From Zopfochytrium polystomum (Eukaryota > Chytridiomycota > Chytridiomycetes > Chytridiales > Chytridiaceae), in contig JAIVFJ010000022.1 of assembly GCA_025765615.1 (NCBI GenBank), positions 186,001 to 250,000 of the forward strand: DNA of 64,000 nucleotides. The letters run 5' to 3'. A program made the position numbers and the translations under genes. Of this stretch, positions 35,304-46,194 are shown piece after piece. The notes beneath the pieces were generated by a model. It was not told where the DNA came from and did not search any database. It saw nothing but the letters and a program-made list of their open reading frames with translations. Numbering within the stretch: position 1 is the first letter of the stretch; every line of letters begins with the position of its first letter.

Positions 35304-36766
35304 TCACAGCGTGAACTCCCAAGAACTGGGGAATTCATCTTCAAAAAACTCAATGTCACAATAACGCTGGTAGATGATCCGCTGCTCTTGGAGCTCCCAC
35401 AGGACAGCAATGGAGTGTGAGGGACTGCCAAGGTAAATGGCAGGACAGCCCTTGGGATCGAGTTTCTTGTGAAGCTTGGGGCTAACGCAGTAGAAACACT
35501 TGGAGCCAAAGGTGCGAAAGTGGCCAACTATTGGTGGGATGTGGTGGCGGCTTTCGAACGGAGAGAGGATGCCACTCTGGATGTTTGGTAGACAGTTCTT
35601 GATTTGCGAAGTTGACAGTAAGCATAGCTCCAAAATGTGAGTGGAACGTTAGGTGCGCCAAGTAGAAGTGACTGGGTCATGTCTGTGACAGTTTGGATGT
35701 GGCGTTCTGCGACAGAGTTCATCTGGGCTGTGCGTGAAGGAGCCACCTTGAGCTGAATTCCATGGGAGTCGCAGAAAGACTTGAAGGTCCAATTGAAATT
35801 CTCCTTGCCACGATCCAATCGGATGACCTGTACTTTGCGTCCCTCCGTTTTCTCAAGAAAGAGAATCAGGCGAATTAGAAACGGTAATGCATCGCTTTTT
35901 GCGAGCAATAGGAATGTCCCAAGAGAAACAACTGCTCTCGCAAACAACAGTGATTGCATAGTTGTAACCATCAAAGGAAGTAATGGGGATGGAGTTGACA
36001 TCAACGTTGAGGGTATGGGCAAATGGGAGTTGTTCCTCATCACGCTCTGGGAATGACTTTTGGCGCATCTTGACAGCGACGCAAGTTTGGCACTTTGTGG
36101 GATACGAAGCATCGATGGGCAGTAGGTCTGCTGTCGTCCGGTGATGGAGCATGTAGCTGAGGCGCTGGAAGCCGACGTGTCCCAGGGCGCGATGAAGTCT
36201 TCCAACCTCTGCAATCCAGAGCCTCTCAGCTTTGCTCACAACAGGTGGTGGCCTGTCTGAGCTTGGGTAGTGTTCGCGGTGGACAAGGGTGATAATGGCA
36301 GCAGAGGCATGGCTGAGTCGGTGTAGTCTCGAATTCTTGGTGACAAGGAAGGAGCCCAAAACGTTTGGTGCAGTGACTGACAGGAGTTCTATCGCTTCTG
36401 TTGAATATGGTGCCAGGTTTATCCACATCCATAGAGACAAAGAACTTCCCGTCTCTCTCAATGTCATTGGTGGTGATGAGACTGTACAGTGCAGTTGGTG
36501 CGTAGAATGCTTTCTTGATGACAATTTCGACACTGTTTGGTAGAGGAATCCTTGCTGAGCCAGATCCCTTTGTCTTGAGTGGTGGGGACTCCTGATCTAT
36601 GGTGCTGACAGTAGAGTCTTTCTCTTCGTATGAGGTGAACAGGTGGAGGTCTTTGAGAATGATCCTTGAGCAGCCAGTGTCAACGACGATTGGGGACTCT
36701 CTGAAGACAGATGAGTGCGATGAGAGCAGGGCAACAGATTTCAGAACATGAGGTGCAGAGTGGAAG
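35304..36766 (-). pseudogene. Copia protease-integrase region, frame-broken
   Basis: The protease active site VVDTGCS is coded near 36690. The pre-integrase zinc module follows (HRALGHVGF with CQTC), then the integrase core with RLDRGKEN for the second acidic residue and NSVAERH for the glutamate. The C-terminal FRTFGSKCFYCVSP...YLG block is in a third frame. At least two indels (near 35930 and 35600) break the polyprotein. Confidence 0.85.
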
Positions 36767-38930
36767 TTAGAGGTTCTCTTTTGGTGCGCCTGAGGTGGAG
36801 GCCTCAGGCCTACTGAAAATTTGACTCCCCTGAATTACTGTAGTCAGCTCAGTCTCATACTCGCTGAGAGACTGTGAGGCGTCCAGGGCTGCAACAAGGG
36901 CTACTGGGGCATCTGCTTTCTTTGCAAGGCAGTCTCTGGCATAGTGGTTCTTGAGGCCACACTGGTGACAGACGACAACACTGTCAACTACTGAAGCATC
37001 TCGTTGCTGTTGATCAACAGTTGCCAATGCTGCAGGTGGGTTGTTGTTGCTGTTCCTCTCTCTCTGGCTGCGGCGACGCTCAGACTGCTCCCAGTTCTGG
37101 CGACCACCTCAGTCAGGTCGTTCCTTACAAGGCCTCTCCTGACGGTTGCTGCGTTGCTTCTCACAAGAGTCAAAGCGAGCATGACGCCGCTCTGACCTGT
37201 CTGCCTGTTGGGAGTGTTGGTGATTGCGCCTGGCGTGTCAGAAGGGCACCAACAGACTTGAGTCGGCATGGAGCGATAAAGCTTGTTTAGAGCGTAAGCC
37301 CTTCTCTTGTTAAGAGCAAAGCGCCCTTTGTTGCCAAAGTAGATGGAGAGCTGATGCTCTCAGACAGATTGGTCTTGCTTAGAGTGCAGAGCACACCCTT
37401 TTCTTGTAAGAGCAAAGCGCCCTATACGAACGAGGTATCGACCCGAGGTAGAACTTGAAGAGCTTCGCAGGTCAAGGTAGAGGGTATGTTGACTCAGATA
37501 AGAATATTGGTTTTTGTTTGTTGTATTCGAGGGTAGAGAGAGAGCAGGCAGATGTGATCAGGATCTGGGATGATGCTTCTCTGGAGCTGCTGGGGCTCCC
37601 CCTTTTATACTGCAGGTGGACTCAGGAATCAGACTTTTGGTGATAGCCTTTTAGCTCTGAGAGATAGAGTTTAGACTTTGAGGAGTCAGGAGGCAGGCAT
37701 GACATCATTGTTGCATCACGCTGATTTGGCCAGAACTTCCATGGAGTTATGTGTGCAAAGAAGTAAGTCAGGCTCCCTGTCAAGCTCCTGTAATCATTCC
37801 TATCAAATTGCAAGAGTGAAGCACACTGATGTGGTCTACCCAGACTGGGGATTGAAACCACCTCTAAGCACTCGTACAGTGTCAGAGATTGAGAAAAGTG
37901 TAGATAACACTGGGATCAGCCCTTATGCCATCTTAACTTATCGTTACTCTTGAAGACAGGTCAGAGGATCTTAAAAGGTGTAGGTAATGTGTGCAAACTC
38001 CAACAGGGAGTGGCCATCATTCCGTCGACCTTGGGGACCACTGAGTAGGGCTGCCTCGTTCACTGGGTCGGCAGGTGGCTCCACGAAGTCCTCAGGGTTG
38101 CAGTTGCTGGCCTCCATAATCTTCAGGTAATCAAACAGACCAGTGATGTCTGTGATGGTGCCGTCATCAATCTTGCTCATATAGTGGTTGACTTGGGGAA
38201 ACCAGTATTTGTTGTTCTTGAAACTTTGGTTTAGTACATGGGCAGCAGAACAAAAACTTAGGGTTATGTCAATCTGGTCGCGCATGTTGATTGGAGTGAG
38301 TTCCTGTGCACGCTGTAGGGATGCATAGTGCGTCTCAAATTTCTGCTGGAAGTCCACGATTCCTTCTTTCTCTCCAATGCGGAGTTTCTTGAACTCGTCA
38401 ATAAGGTTCATAACCTGTGCAGGGTCGACACAGCCGACTTTGCGCTTGAGTTTGGCAAGGGCCTCGAAGACAAAGTAGATGCCACTAATCTTTTGCTTGA
38501 GGTTTTTGCCAACATGATTCCGAATGTGCATCATAGCCAGCTTGTTTTGCGCATAGGTTCCAGGAAAGACAGTTCTGTCGTCACTGAAGGTCCAATAGCT
38601 GACATACTGTGGGTGGTTGGGAACATATACTGGGAGGATACGCATGACATCTGATTGCTCCACATCAGGGGGTGCTGCAGCAGTCCAGTTGACGAATCCT
38701 GCGCTGGCAGCAGCAGGGCCAGCTCCAGCGGCAACTCCAGCAGCAGCTGCAGCGTCAGCACCAGCTCCAGCCCTGGTGACTGTGCTGACGGCGGCACTGG
38801 CACGTCGTGCTGCTCGAAGGCTAACAGTAGCAAGTGCATCCTTGCCAGCGAGATAGCCAAGTACGTCTTCGTACCATGTGTCAAAGTAGATGGGGTTATT
38901 GAGGGCCTGGTGGACTAGTTTGATGCTCAT
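36767..38930 (-). pseudogene. Copia gag, interrupted by a solo LTR
   Basis: The capsid part starts at 38930 (MSIKLVHQ) and runs to 38011 with typical helical gag sequence (EKEGIVDFQQKF). The distal part with the zinc knuckle CHQCGLKNHYARDC (36925-36966) lies beyond 37209. Between them is a 791-bp insertion; without it and one copy of its target duplication the two parts are in the same frame, apart from one TGA near 37110. Confidence 0.85.
37215..38005 (+). repeat. Nested solo LTR of a second retrotransposon
   Basis: 791 bp beginning TGTTGGTGATTG and ending AAACTCCAACA, with 6-bp terminal inverted repeats TGTTGG/CCAACA. It is flanked by the duplication GGGAG at 37210-37214 and 38006-38010. 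A TATA-like TTTTATA at 37604 suggests plus orientation, opposite to the host element. Inside, two diverged copies of a GAGCAAAGCGCCC-containing segment are about 95 bp apart (near 37312 and 37413). No internal coding part is present, as expected after LTR-LTR recombination. Confidence 0.85.
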
Positions 38931-39223
38931 ATTGTGTCAGGGAAAAGGTTTGTTAAGGGGGTTCTGAAAGATGGGGTCAAAATGGAATTGGATACTAAGC
39001 AATTGGATTTTCAATTTGTGATAGGTCGCTTTCGAGAGAAATGGGTCACATGATCAGTGTGCGAAGGATTGAAAACAGTGGCTGTATAGCTGACTGGTGA
39101 GGACGGTTGATCACTCTTAACACGCTGGACAGTGCTGGTTTCTTGATGGAAGATCGCTCTTTTGGTCGTTGGTTGGGTGGGGTTGATGGATCTTCATGCT
39201 CTGGAGAGGTCTCCCTGGTAAGG

Positions 39224-39358
39224 TGTTGAAATTCGATGTTGAGAGTGATGCGTGGTTGTGATCGCAGGAGCAGGAGCGGGAGGGCGAGAGGGCGTGACAA
39301 GTCAGGTGTGTGATCAACTTCTCTATTTTTTCTTTTTACGCAGGGGCATATTCCAACA
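39224..39358 (-). repeat. Copia element 5' LTR (right copy)
   Basis: 135 bp, same ends as the left copy. No canonical TGG-starting primer-binding site follows it on the element strand (it reads CCTTACCAGG), so priming may use an internal tRNA segment or the site is lost. Confidence 0.93.
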
Positions 39359-39363
39359 AGCCC
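39359..39363. repeat. Target-site duplication AGCCC, right copy
   Basis: Exact match to 32184-32188. Confidence 0.85.
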
Positions 39364-40768
39364 AAACCTGTTTTCTCTGACCATCCCCCTCCCCCCTTTT
39401 GTTGACCTGCAAGGAAAGAAATAAGCGTGGGGAATACAGGTGGCAGCCACAAGGGTGACACTGCCGTTGCCGTCCACCTCGAGATAGGGGGTTGGGGGAA
39501 GAAGACAGAGAACAAAATGTGGACGCGGACAACGGCTGTCAGAAATACATTCATTGCTCGACGTAAAGCCCGAGAAAAACACAAAACTCAACATAGCAAA
39601 CGTGAGCAAAAACCGAGTTACGCAAATAACTGGGGAGGGAAAAAGAAAATGGATTTGACCTGAAGAAATCAAAAAAATAGGTGGGGAGTGAGACCCAGTG
39701 AGACCGGGCAAATGGGGGAAACACAAGTGAGTGCAAACAAAAAACAAAAAAAAAAAAAGGAAAAAAAAAAGAGACCAGAACCGAGGAGAGACGGGACAGG
39801 AAACTCAAGTCGACGGGTCCGAACGAGGAAAAAAATGGGGTGGGAAAGTAACCGCAGGGAGCGCATGAATAAGCGGGCAAGCAAAAAAAAACCGTCACGA
39901 GTTCAGCCCGCTCGGTCAACTCGCCCCCTTCAAACCTCTCGCTGTCTGTGGTGCGGATGCGACAGTTGCAAACAAGTAGCAGCCTCAACCGGCCCTGCGT
40001 TACGTGGACTGAAAATGGGCAGGCGGGAGAGTCGGGAACACGAGAGAGGGGCCTTGGAGCCGCGCAAAACGGCAGAAAAATACACGCGCCAAATAGCAGA
40101 TCTTGAGAGTGCTTCAACGAAAAAGAACTAGAAAAAGAGAAACAAAGGAAACCACAAACACAGAGGAGCAATGGCTCGAAAAAAATCATTCGAGTTCGGA
40201 ATTTTGGCGCAAGGCCAGGCAAAGAGAAAAAAAAGGGAAAAGACAGTGCTGATGCCGGGGATAGAAACAGGAAGCAAACAAGGCGAAAATGAAAGGAAGG
40301 GGTCCTCAATTAGGGTGGCAGATTGGAAGAATTGGAGAACTCAAAAAAAAAAAAAAAAAAAAAAAAAAAGAAGAACAAACATGTGCGGAGAGGATACTCG
40401 AACCAAGGGGGTGGACGTGCGCGACGAGAGATTCAGCGCCACCACTGTCTAGAAGGAAAAACAAAAGGTTGAACTAAGGGGACAATCAATGAAGCATTTA
40501 TGCTTTGTGAGAGAGGGCTCGCCAGTCTCACCCAAGCTCGTGTGTCATGAATGAAAGAAAAAGAAGACAATTTGCAAAAAAAAAAAAAACATGGTCAAAC
40601 GAGGCAACGTGTGGCTGTTTTGACGCGCGAGTGCGGACAATACGGATGTGAGAGGGGAATCAGAAGTCAGTAAGATTCAAAACTACTTTAGAGGGTTAGG
40701 TCTCGTGTGCAGCCGGCTGAGATCCAGGGTAGCTAACCGCGAGTTCGACAGCTTTGGTGTGATACTTT
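39364..40768 (+). other. A-rich intergenic region
   Basis: Dominated by purine-rich low-complexity sequence with an A run of about 28 nt at 40330-40358 and a shorter one at 40577. Long minus-strand frames here are Phe/Ser-rich products of that composition and are not called. Confidence 0.55.
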
Positions 40769-42149
40769 TTACGCTTCGTCCATTCCGGGAATGACACCCA
40801 GAAGTGAAATATGCACGTGCTCAATGTGGTACTTGAGGCCATTGAGGTTCTTGTACCGCTTTGCGCACTCGGGAATGGGACACTGATACGGTTTCTGAAT
40901 GATGGAATTGATTTCGGGGTCACCGAGATCCTCTGCGTGGCCATTCCGCATGTGGTACTTTATGCCTCCCGGGTTCTTGTACGCTTTGTTGCAGCCAGCC
41001 ACACGGCACTTGAACGGGCGGTCGTCCCCATCTGCACCCGCTGCAGCCTCCGCTTCGGGGGTTGGAGATGCAGACTTTTGGTGCGGAATGCTCGACGGTG
41101 TGGGAGTTGGTGGCCCGCCGAGCGGTGCACTCTGTCTGGCCAGTCGAGAAGCAAATCCGAAATCATCAAAGTCCAGCTCGGACGCGTCAAACCCTTTTTC
41201 GCAACTTTCAATTGCTCCGAGGCCGGTCTAGCGAATAAAACGTGACAAAAGTACGGCAGTTAAGAAAAAGGTTGAGAAGCCCGCGTTCCATAGGGAAAAG
41301 AGGACAACGAACCAGCTGCTCCAGCCAGTCCTCATCCATGTCCATGTCATGATCTCTCATTGGATCTGGCTTTGTTTCTACAGAGAAAGGGATCGTTGGC
41401 GCTGGCGCAGCGTCGATGTGAGAGCGGAGTGGATGAGGCTGCCGACGTCTTTTGTCGGGTACCGCCGTATTTAAACCAACTAAAGAAGACCGACTCGTTT
41501 CGGGCGAGGAATTGTGTCGCTCCAATGTCCGCTTTCGGATCACCGATGTGTCAAACGCAGACAGAGGGGCAGCGTTGTTAGAGTTGGAAGGTGCAGCTGA
41601 GACGTTCAGAAGTGAAGCCGGCGTCGCACGGCGCGTCGGGGACGAGTTCGACCGCTGCAGCATTGTCGTATGCCGTCCAAAGTGATTAACGTTGTTGGAT
41701 ACGTTGGCGATGGGCATTTCGGCCGTGTGCGCAGCCGCTGCGGCGGACGCGGCATTCTGAAGAGAAGCGGCAAGCTCGGCAGTGGTGAACTGGTGTCGTT
41801 GCTGTTGGGCAAAAGCGGGAATTTGGTCCGCACAGTCCATGTCCATGTCTTCGTCGTCAGGGCCGTCGTCGAATTCAAAGGGTAAGTCTGCGTCGTCGTC
41901 GTCGTCAAAGTCGTCGAGGTGGTCGCCGTCGCCGCCGCCGCCGTCCTCGTCATCGCCGTACTCGAAGTCCGACTCGAGGCGCACGTGGCACTCTTCGAAG
42001 TGCTGGAGCAGGTCGTGGAGAGTTTCCAGGTTGAAGCCACAGCACGCGAAGTCCTTGCAGAACTGGTCCTCGAGCACGGCGAACTGGGCGAGGTCCCTAC
42101 CGGGCGACGGCGCGATCATGGGAGATGTTGGGGCGAGATGGTTTACCAA
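40769..42149 (-). CDS. Sfp1-like C2H2 zinc-finger transcription factor
   Basis: Fungal Sfp1 activates ribosome-biogenesis genes in response to nutrients; animal JAZF1 is the related protein. Exons 42149-41313 and 41227-40769 give 431 residues. Near the N-terminus an atypical finger reads CKDFACCGFNLETLHDLLQHFEECH, followed by a long acidic stretch. The C-terminal pair of fingers reads C..AGCNKAYKNPGGIKYHMRNGH and CPIPECAKRYKNLNGLKYHIEHVH, each with the YKNxxGxKYH core that marks this family. The linker is Ser/Pro-rich with SNSSPTRR-type sites. The intron phase and the CTA G acceptor fit. Confidence 0.85.
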
Positions 42150-43032
42150 AGTTCTGTCCGTTTTGTTTTTGATTTGTGTTTTTAGGTTGGATGTTTGTTT
42201 GGAAGGAAAGCCTGGCGGTTAAATTTTTTTTTTTGTGAAAGCAAAAAGAACAAAAAATTTCAAGCCGCTGAGGGAAAGAGAGGGAAACGCCATGTGGGAA
42301 CGGAGCGGTGGGTGCGGGCGGCCCACATGAAAAACTGACCCCGGCCCATTGGGACAGAGACAGGCAGGAGAGCAGGCGGGCGCAGAGGCGGAGCGAGAAC
42401 GCCAGACCAGACAGGCAGCAGACACAGAGGCAGAAAGATAGAAAGGGTGGGTGGACTGGCCAAGGAGACAGTCAAGATTTTGCACCCATCCATCCATCCA
42501 CGGACAGCCAGACAGACAGACAAATGCAAGCGAGCAAGCTTTTTTGTCCGCACAGGCAGGCACAGTCAGCAGAACGCCGGAAAGGAAACCATTGAAAATT
42601 TCCTGAAACCGAGGCGAGTGGGCATCGATGGATCGCGGTGGGCTGTTCAGACAGACCGACGGAGAGGGAAAGCGAGAGACAGGGACAGAGAGAGCGTTTG
42701 TGTGGAAAGGAGAAGGAGCGAGGGAGGGGCCACGACCCACAAGAAGAGGCCAAGCACCACTAGTGGGACAACCCAATGTACGGGGGCTCACAAACCAAGC
42801 GCCCGCGGGCTCCGACTACGTTGGACCCGTGCAACGCACTTTGCTCAAGGGGTGCATCGACGGGTGCAATACGGGTGCATAGCAGGGTGCAAAAACGGGT
42901 CCGTCGAAAAACAGCGCGCCCGCGTGTTTCAGCAACCCTTCACCCACCCGCTCAAGCACGACGTGCACTCCAAAAAGGGGGGGAGGGAGGAACGGGGAGG
43001 AGGAGGAGCGAAAAGATACGAGGAAGGGCAAC
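42150..43032 (-). other. Upstream region of the Sfp1-like gene
   Basis: CAGA-type tetranucleotide units are scattered over about 42355-42535 and 42645-42690. GGGTGCA-type units repeat four to five times at about 42850-42900. No gene supported. Confidence 0.55.
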
Positions 43033-43632
43033 TCACTCGAGGAACGCATCTCTAGTCCAAGACTTGCCCAAACTCCGGCTCAAACTCATCGCCAGCGAAG
43101 CACCCCCATTCTTCCCAAGCGATCGAGACAGGGAGCCTATCAGCGTCATGGCTTTGCGATACGAGGACGAGGTGGTGTCGTTGGGAGACAAGGCGCCGTA
43201 CTGAGCAAGCGACGGCCGCCGGAACGTGATTCCACCTGACTGCTGCTGCTGGCTCAGCGGGTTGATGCTGTTCGAGGGGGCGGGAATGGTCAGGGATGGG
43301 GTTTGGAACCGTCTGTCCGCATTGGGAGCGACGGGGCTGGCTGGCGCCGTCGGTGCTGGAGGTTGTTTTGGCAGTGGCTGCGTCTGGGGCAAGGATGGCT
43401 GCGGTTGCTGCTGCTTTAGCGGCTGCGATGCCGCTGCCGCGGCCGCCAGTGACGACGAGAGTGAGGATGGAGAGACGCGGGACGAGGACGAGGAGCGGTC
43501 GATGGCAAACAAGGGCTCGGGTGCGACAGCGGCCGAGGGCGAGGGGGGTGAGAAGCGGTTGAGCTGGTAGCGACTCCGCTGGTGCAGAGCGTGGTGGTGC
43601 AGCGGATGCTGCTGGTGCTGCTGATGTTGCAT
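43033..43632 (-). CDS. Low-complexity Gln/His/Ser/Pro protein with SLSRSLGK motif
   Basis: An open frame of 199 residues from the first ATG (43632). The N-terminus is Gln/His-rich, the middle Ser/Pro-rich, and the C-terminal 45 residues contain SLSRSLGK twice in a possibly helical segment. I recognise no family. The stop TGA lies inside CTCGAGTGAGTT, a near-perfect splice donor, so the coding region may continue in a further exon downstream; none could be assigned. The frame is open for a few codons upstream of the ATG. Confidence 0.45.
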   Translation of the reverse strand: MQHQQHQQHPLHHHALHQRSRYQLNRFSPPSPSAAVAPEPLFAIDRSSSSSRVSPSSLSSSLAAAAAASQPLKQQQPQPSLPQTQPLPKQPPAPTAPASPVAPNADRRFQTPSLTIPAPSNSINPLSQQQQSGGITFRRPSLAQYGALSPNDTTSSSYRKAMTLIGSLSRSLGKNGGASLAMSLSRSLGKSWTRDAFLE

Positions 43633-46194
43633 GGGTTGGGACAACGAATGTATGCGACGGTCACCGAGAGGAGGTGATGTGTGAGTGTGTGGGTGTTGTG
43701 AGAGTGTGGGGAAGTGTGGATGGACAGCTAACAGCAGGGCCGCCGGCTGGAGTCTCTGGGGGGTTGCGAACGGCGATCGGGAGCGAGGGAGGGGTCGTTG
43801 AGACGACGAGGCTTTCTCAGATAGAAAGACTGAGTTTGTTTTTGTTTCCCCTTTTGTCTGTCTGTCTGCCTGGCTGTCGTCTTTCCTCTTCGTAGAGTGT
43901 GGTTTCTTTCTTTTTTTTTTTGCTTTTTATTGCAAAACAGAGTTATGAGTCGTTCAGTTGATTGATTGATTCGTCTGAACTTGCTGTGATGATGTTTGTG
44001 TTGGTCAGGGTTTGCGACAGATGACCGGTGGAGGGCCCGAATGCAGAAGAGGAGACAGAGAGACAGACAGTCACACGAAGCATGCACTTTTTGCGTTTTT
44101 AATTTGATTTTTGTGCTTCCATCCAACTTTCATGTGAATTGCTTGTGTGTTGTTTGTGTTGTCTGGGGGGTTTAGTGGTCGCTCTGACTTTTCCGTTGCT
44201 GATGGCGGTTCACTGATTGATCTCAATCAATCTGTCGGTTCTCCATTTCGAGTTGCAAAGCGCAGCAACCAACGATTATATTCCTGTTTTGAAGAAGGAA
44301 GGACCGAAGGAAGGAATGGGCAAGAGGTTCGCAGCCATCATCTCAGGGCCGAAAAAACGGGGCCGCTTGCGTTACATCACTCAAGCGCCAAGCAAGCACC
44401 ATAAAAAGAAAGATCAGTCCCAACAGAATAAGAAATACAGAAAAAAGCCGACAAACGCTGCAAATTGGACGGAGTATGGCCGAAATGGGAGCGAGACTTC
44501 CTCGGTTGCCTGCCGGCCTCCGCTCATAACAATGCTGGGCTGTGTGGCGGCTCTTTCTTGATTAAATTTGCATGGTTTGCGGACCCATGGAGCGAGCGAA
44601 ACAAACCCGGCATGGTTGGTTGAAAAAAGGCGAAAATCAAAATGCGACACTCGATTGACGGCGAGACAGAGAGCGAGAGATGATGGAGGCGAACCGCGCA
44701 AATTTTTTGCAGCGCGCAACCATCTGGTCTCGGTGAGATGACGTCGGCATTGCCGCAGCGCGGCGTTTTGCGTGAAAATTTGATGATTATTCATGAAAAT
44801 TTAATTTCAAGGCACACGCGGCAGCCAGAGGGAACCAATGAGAGAGGCCTCGGGCCTCCTCAGTGCCGCACTTCCTCTTGCTTTCCTTCGTTGCTTTCAC
44901 CATTTCCACTATGCCAGCACGGCGGCTTGGCTTATTCAATGGCCTCAGCGGCAATCTGGGCGACAGAAAGGGTAGCATTTCACACGGTGTACACTTCAAT
45001 GGGAAACGGCTAAACTCCTTTCTGCAATATTGGACGGCTCGTATCGCGTCGAGGCCGCTGGACCGAAACCGAAACTCCGCGGTTTCTGCACCGGTATGCG
45101 CCGAAAATACATCAAAATCTAACTATTTGACAGCTCAACTATTGGGCTCAGCTCCTTCCTTTCTACCCTGACCTAATAAGGAGAAGACGTCTCGTCCTTT
45201 GAAAAGGCGAAAGTGAGATGTAATGAGTCAAGTCGAACAGACGGCAGAGGGGGTGGGACTGTGAATACAATGAGTGAGGACTTTCAACCGTTGGGATGGG
45301 CTGGTAGTTCAGTGTGGGCGGTCTGCATGGAGGACAAGGCTTTTCGGACCACGGAGGGGGAAGGTATCGATGAGCAAGCGCACAAGGATAACGCGCTTAA
45401 GCTCAATATCAGATATTGTCCTTCTGAGACGATGACTCTCAAACAACTCGCTTTAGTTTCATGCCTCTAAAATTCCGTCTTGGCGACAACATATCCATGT
45501 AATTATTACGAACATGCTCAGTTTGATTTCTGTATTTCCGATCACGGTTATCCTTCGCCTCGTACCACTACGCGGCGGAGCAATCGAAATAGGGAATCTA
45601 TTTGAGCGATTGATTTCCAAGAAATGCGGCGGCCCAATAAGGTGACAGAACGGCTCGGAGTTGAGTCGCGCACATGTGATTGCAAGAACTAATCGTGGTG
45701 CTTTGAGCATTTCAACCACTATTTGTCGGCCGCGTGAAGAGATTATGACTAGAACTTGTTACTCAATCGAGGATGTTCTGTTGAAACATTTTGGGCAATG
45801 GTAATCACGAGATTTCTCGCATGTACTGTACCTTCGCAGTATTCGAGAAGTCACTCGGCGTCGTAGGATTCGTTCAGGCAGTGGCACGCCTGAGTGAAAT
45901 TTTTTGGGAGTCAAAGAGAGATCTGCCCCATCCTTGAACGCAGCGAAAATTGGCGGCTCCAACAGAAAGAGGAAGAAGGGTGCGATCGACTTGCCGATAC
46001 CGACTCCACCGTTTGGTGAAACTACCGTGCCCCGAGTCGTTCTTCTAGTGCAGCTCGGGGGAGGTCTCGGACCAGCGACGCTTGCTCTCTGAAACGAACA
46101 CGATCCGATTGCGGCTGCCTCAACGAACGAATCCATAATCTGACGACGCGAGTCAACGATCTTGGAGCCGACCTTGGCCCTTTACGCTGCTGGC
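43633..46194 (+). other. Long stretch without a firm gene
   Basis: Holds CAGA/GTCT units near 43855-43875 and 44055-44070 (5' side of the minus-strand gene), a T run near 43910 and a CCAAT box near 44836. A minus-strand frame at 45759-46136 has fairly protein-like sequence (GGVGIGKS..., YHCPKC) but no start, splice or family support, so it is left uncalled. Confidence 0.4.

Larger units (their letters stand above)
32189..39358 (-). mobile_element. Ty1/copia LTR retrotransposon, decayed, minus orientation
   Basis: Two 135-bp LTRs (TGTTG...CAACA) bound the element, with a 5-bp target duplication AGCCC on both sides, so the unit is intact in outline. Reading on the minus strand the order is gag with a CCHC zinc knuckle, protease (VDTGCS), integrase, then reverse transcriptase and RNase H. 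This order, with integrase before RT, defines the copia superfamily. Stops and frame breaks interrupt gag, integrase and RT, and the RT box reads YVDN, so it is not autonomous. Total length is 7170 bp, of which 791 bp plus a 5-bp duplication belong to a nested solo LTR; the original element was about 6.4 kb. The LTRs differ at about five positions. Confidence 0.93.

Noticed and set aside
37850..37960. A-box and B-box-like sequences suggesting a tRNA-derived SINE in the retrotransposon
   Set aside because: The matches are partial, and the segment is fully explained as part of the solo LTR with its own ends and target duplication.
39551..40309. Minus-strand frame of 252 codons rich in Phe and Ser
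   Set aside because: It is produced by purine-rich low-complexity DNA; no domain, no consistent start.
40375..40450. tRNA-like segment on the minus strand with GGTTCGAG and a T run after it
   Set aside because: The T-stem does not pair (CTTGG against ATCCT), and no acceptor or anticodon stem could be formed.
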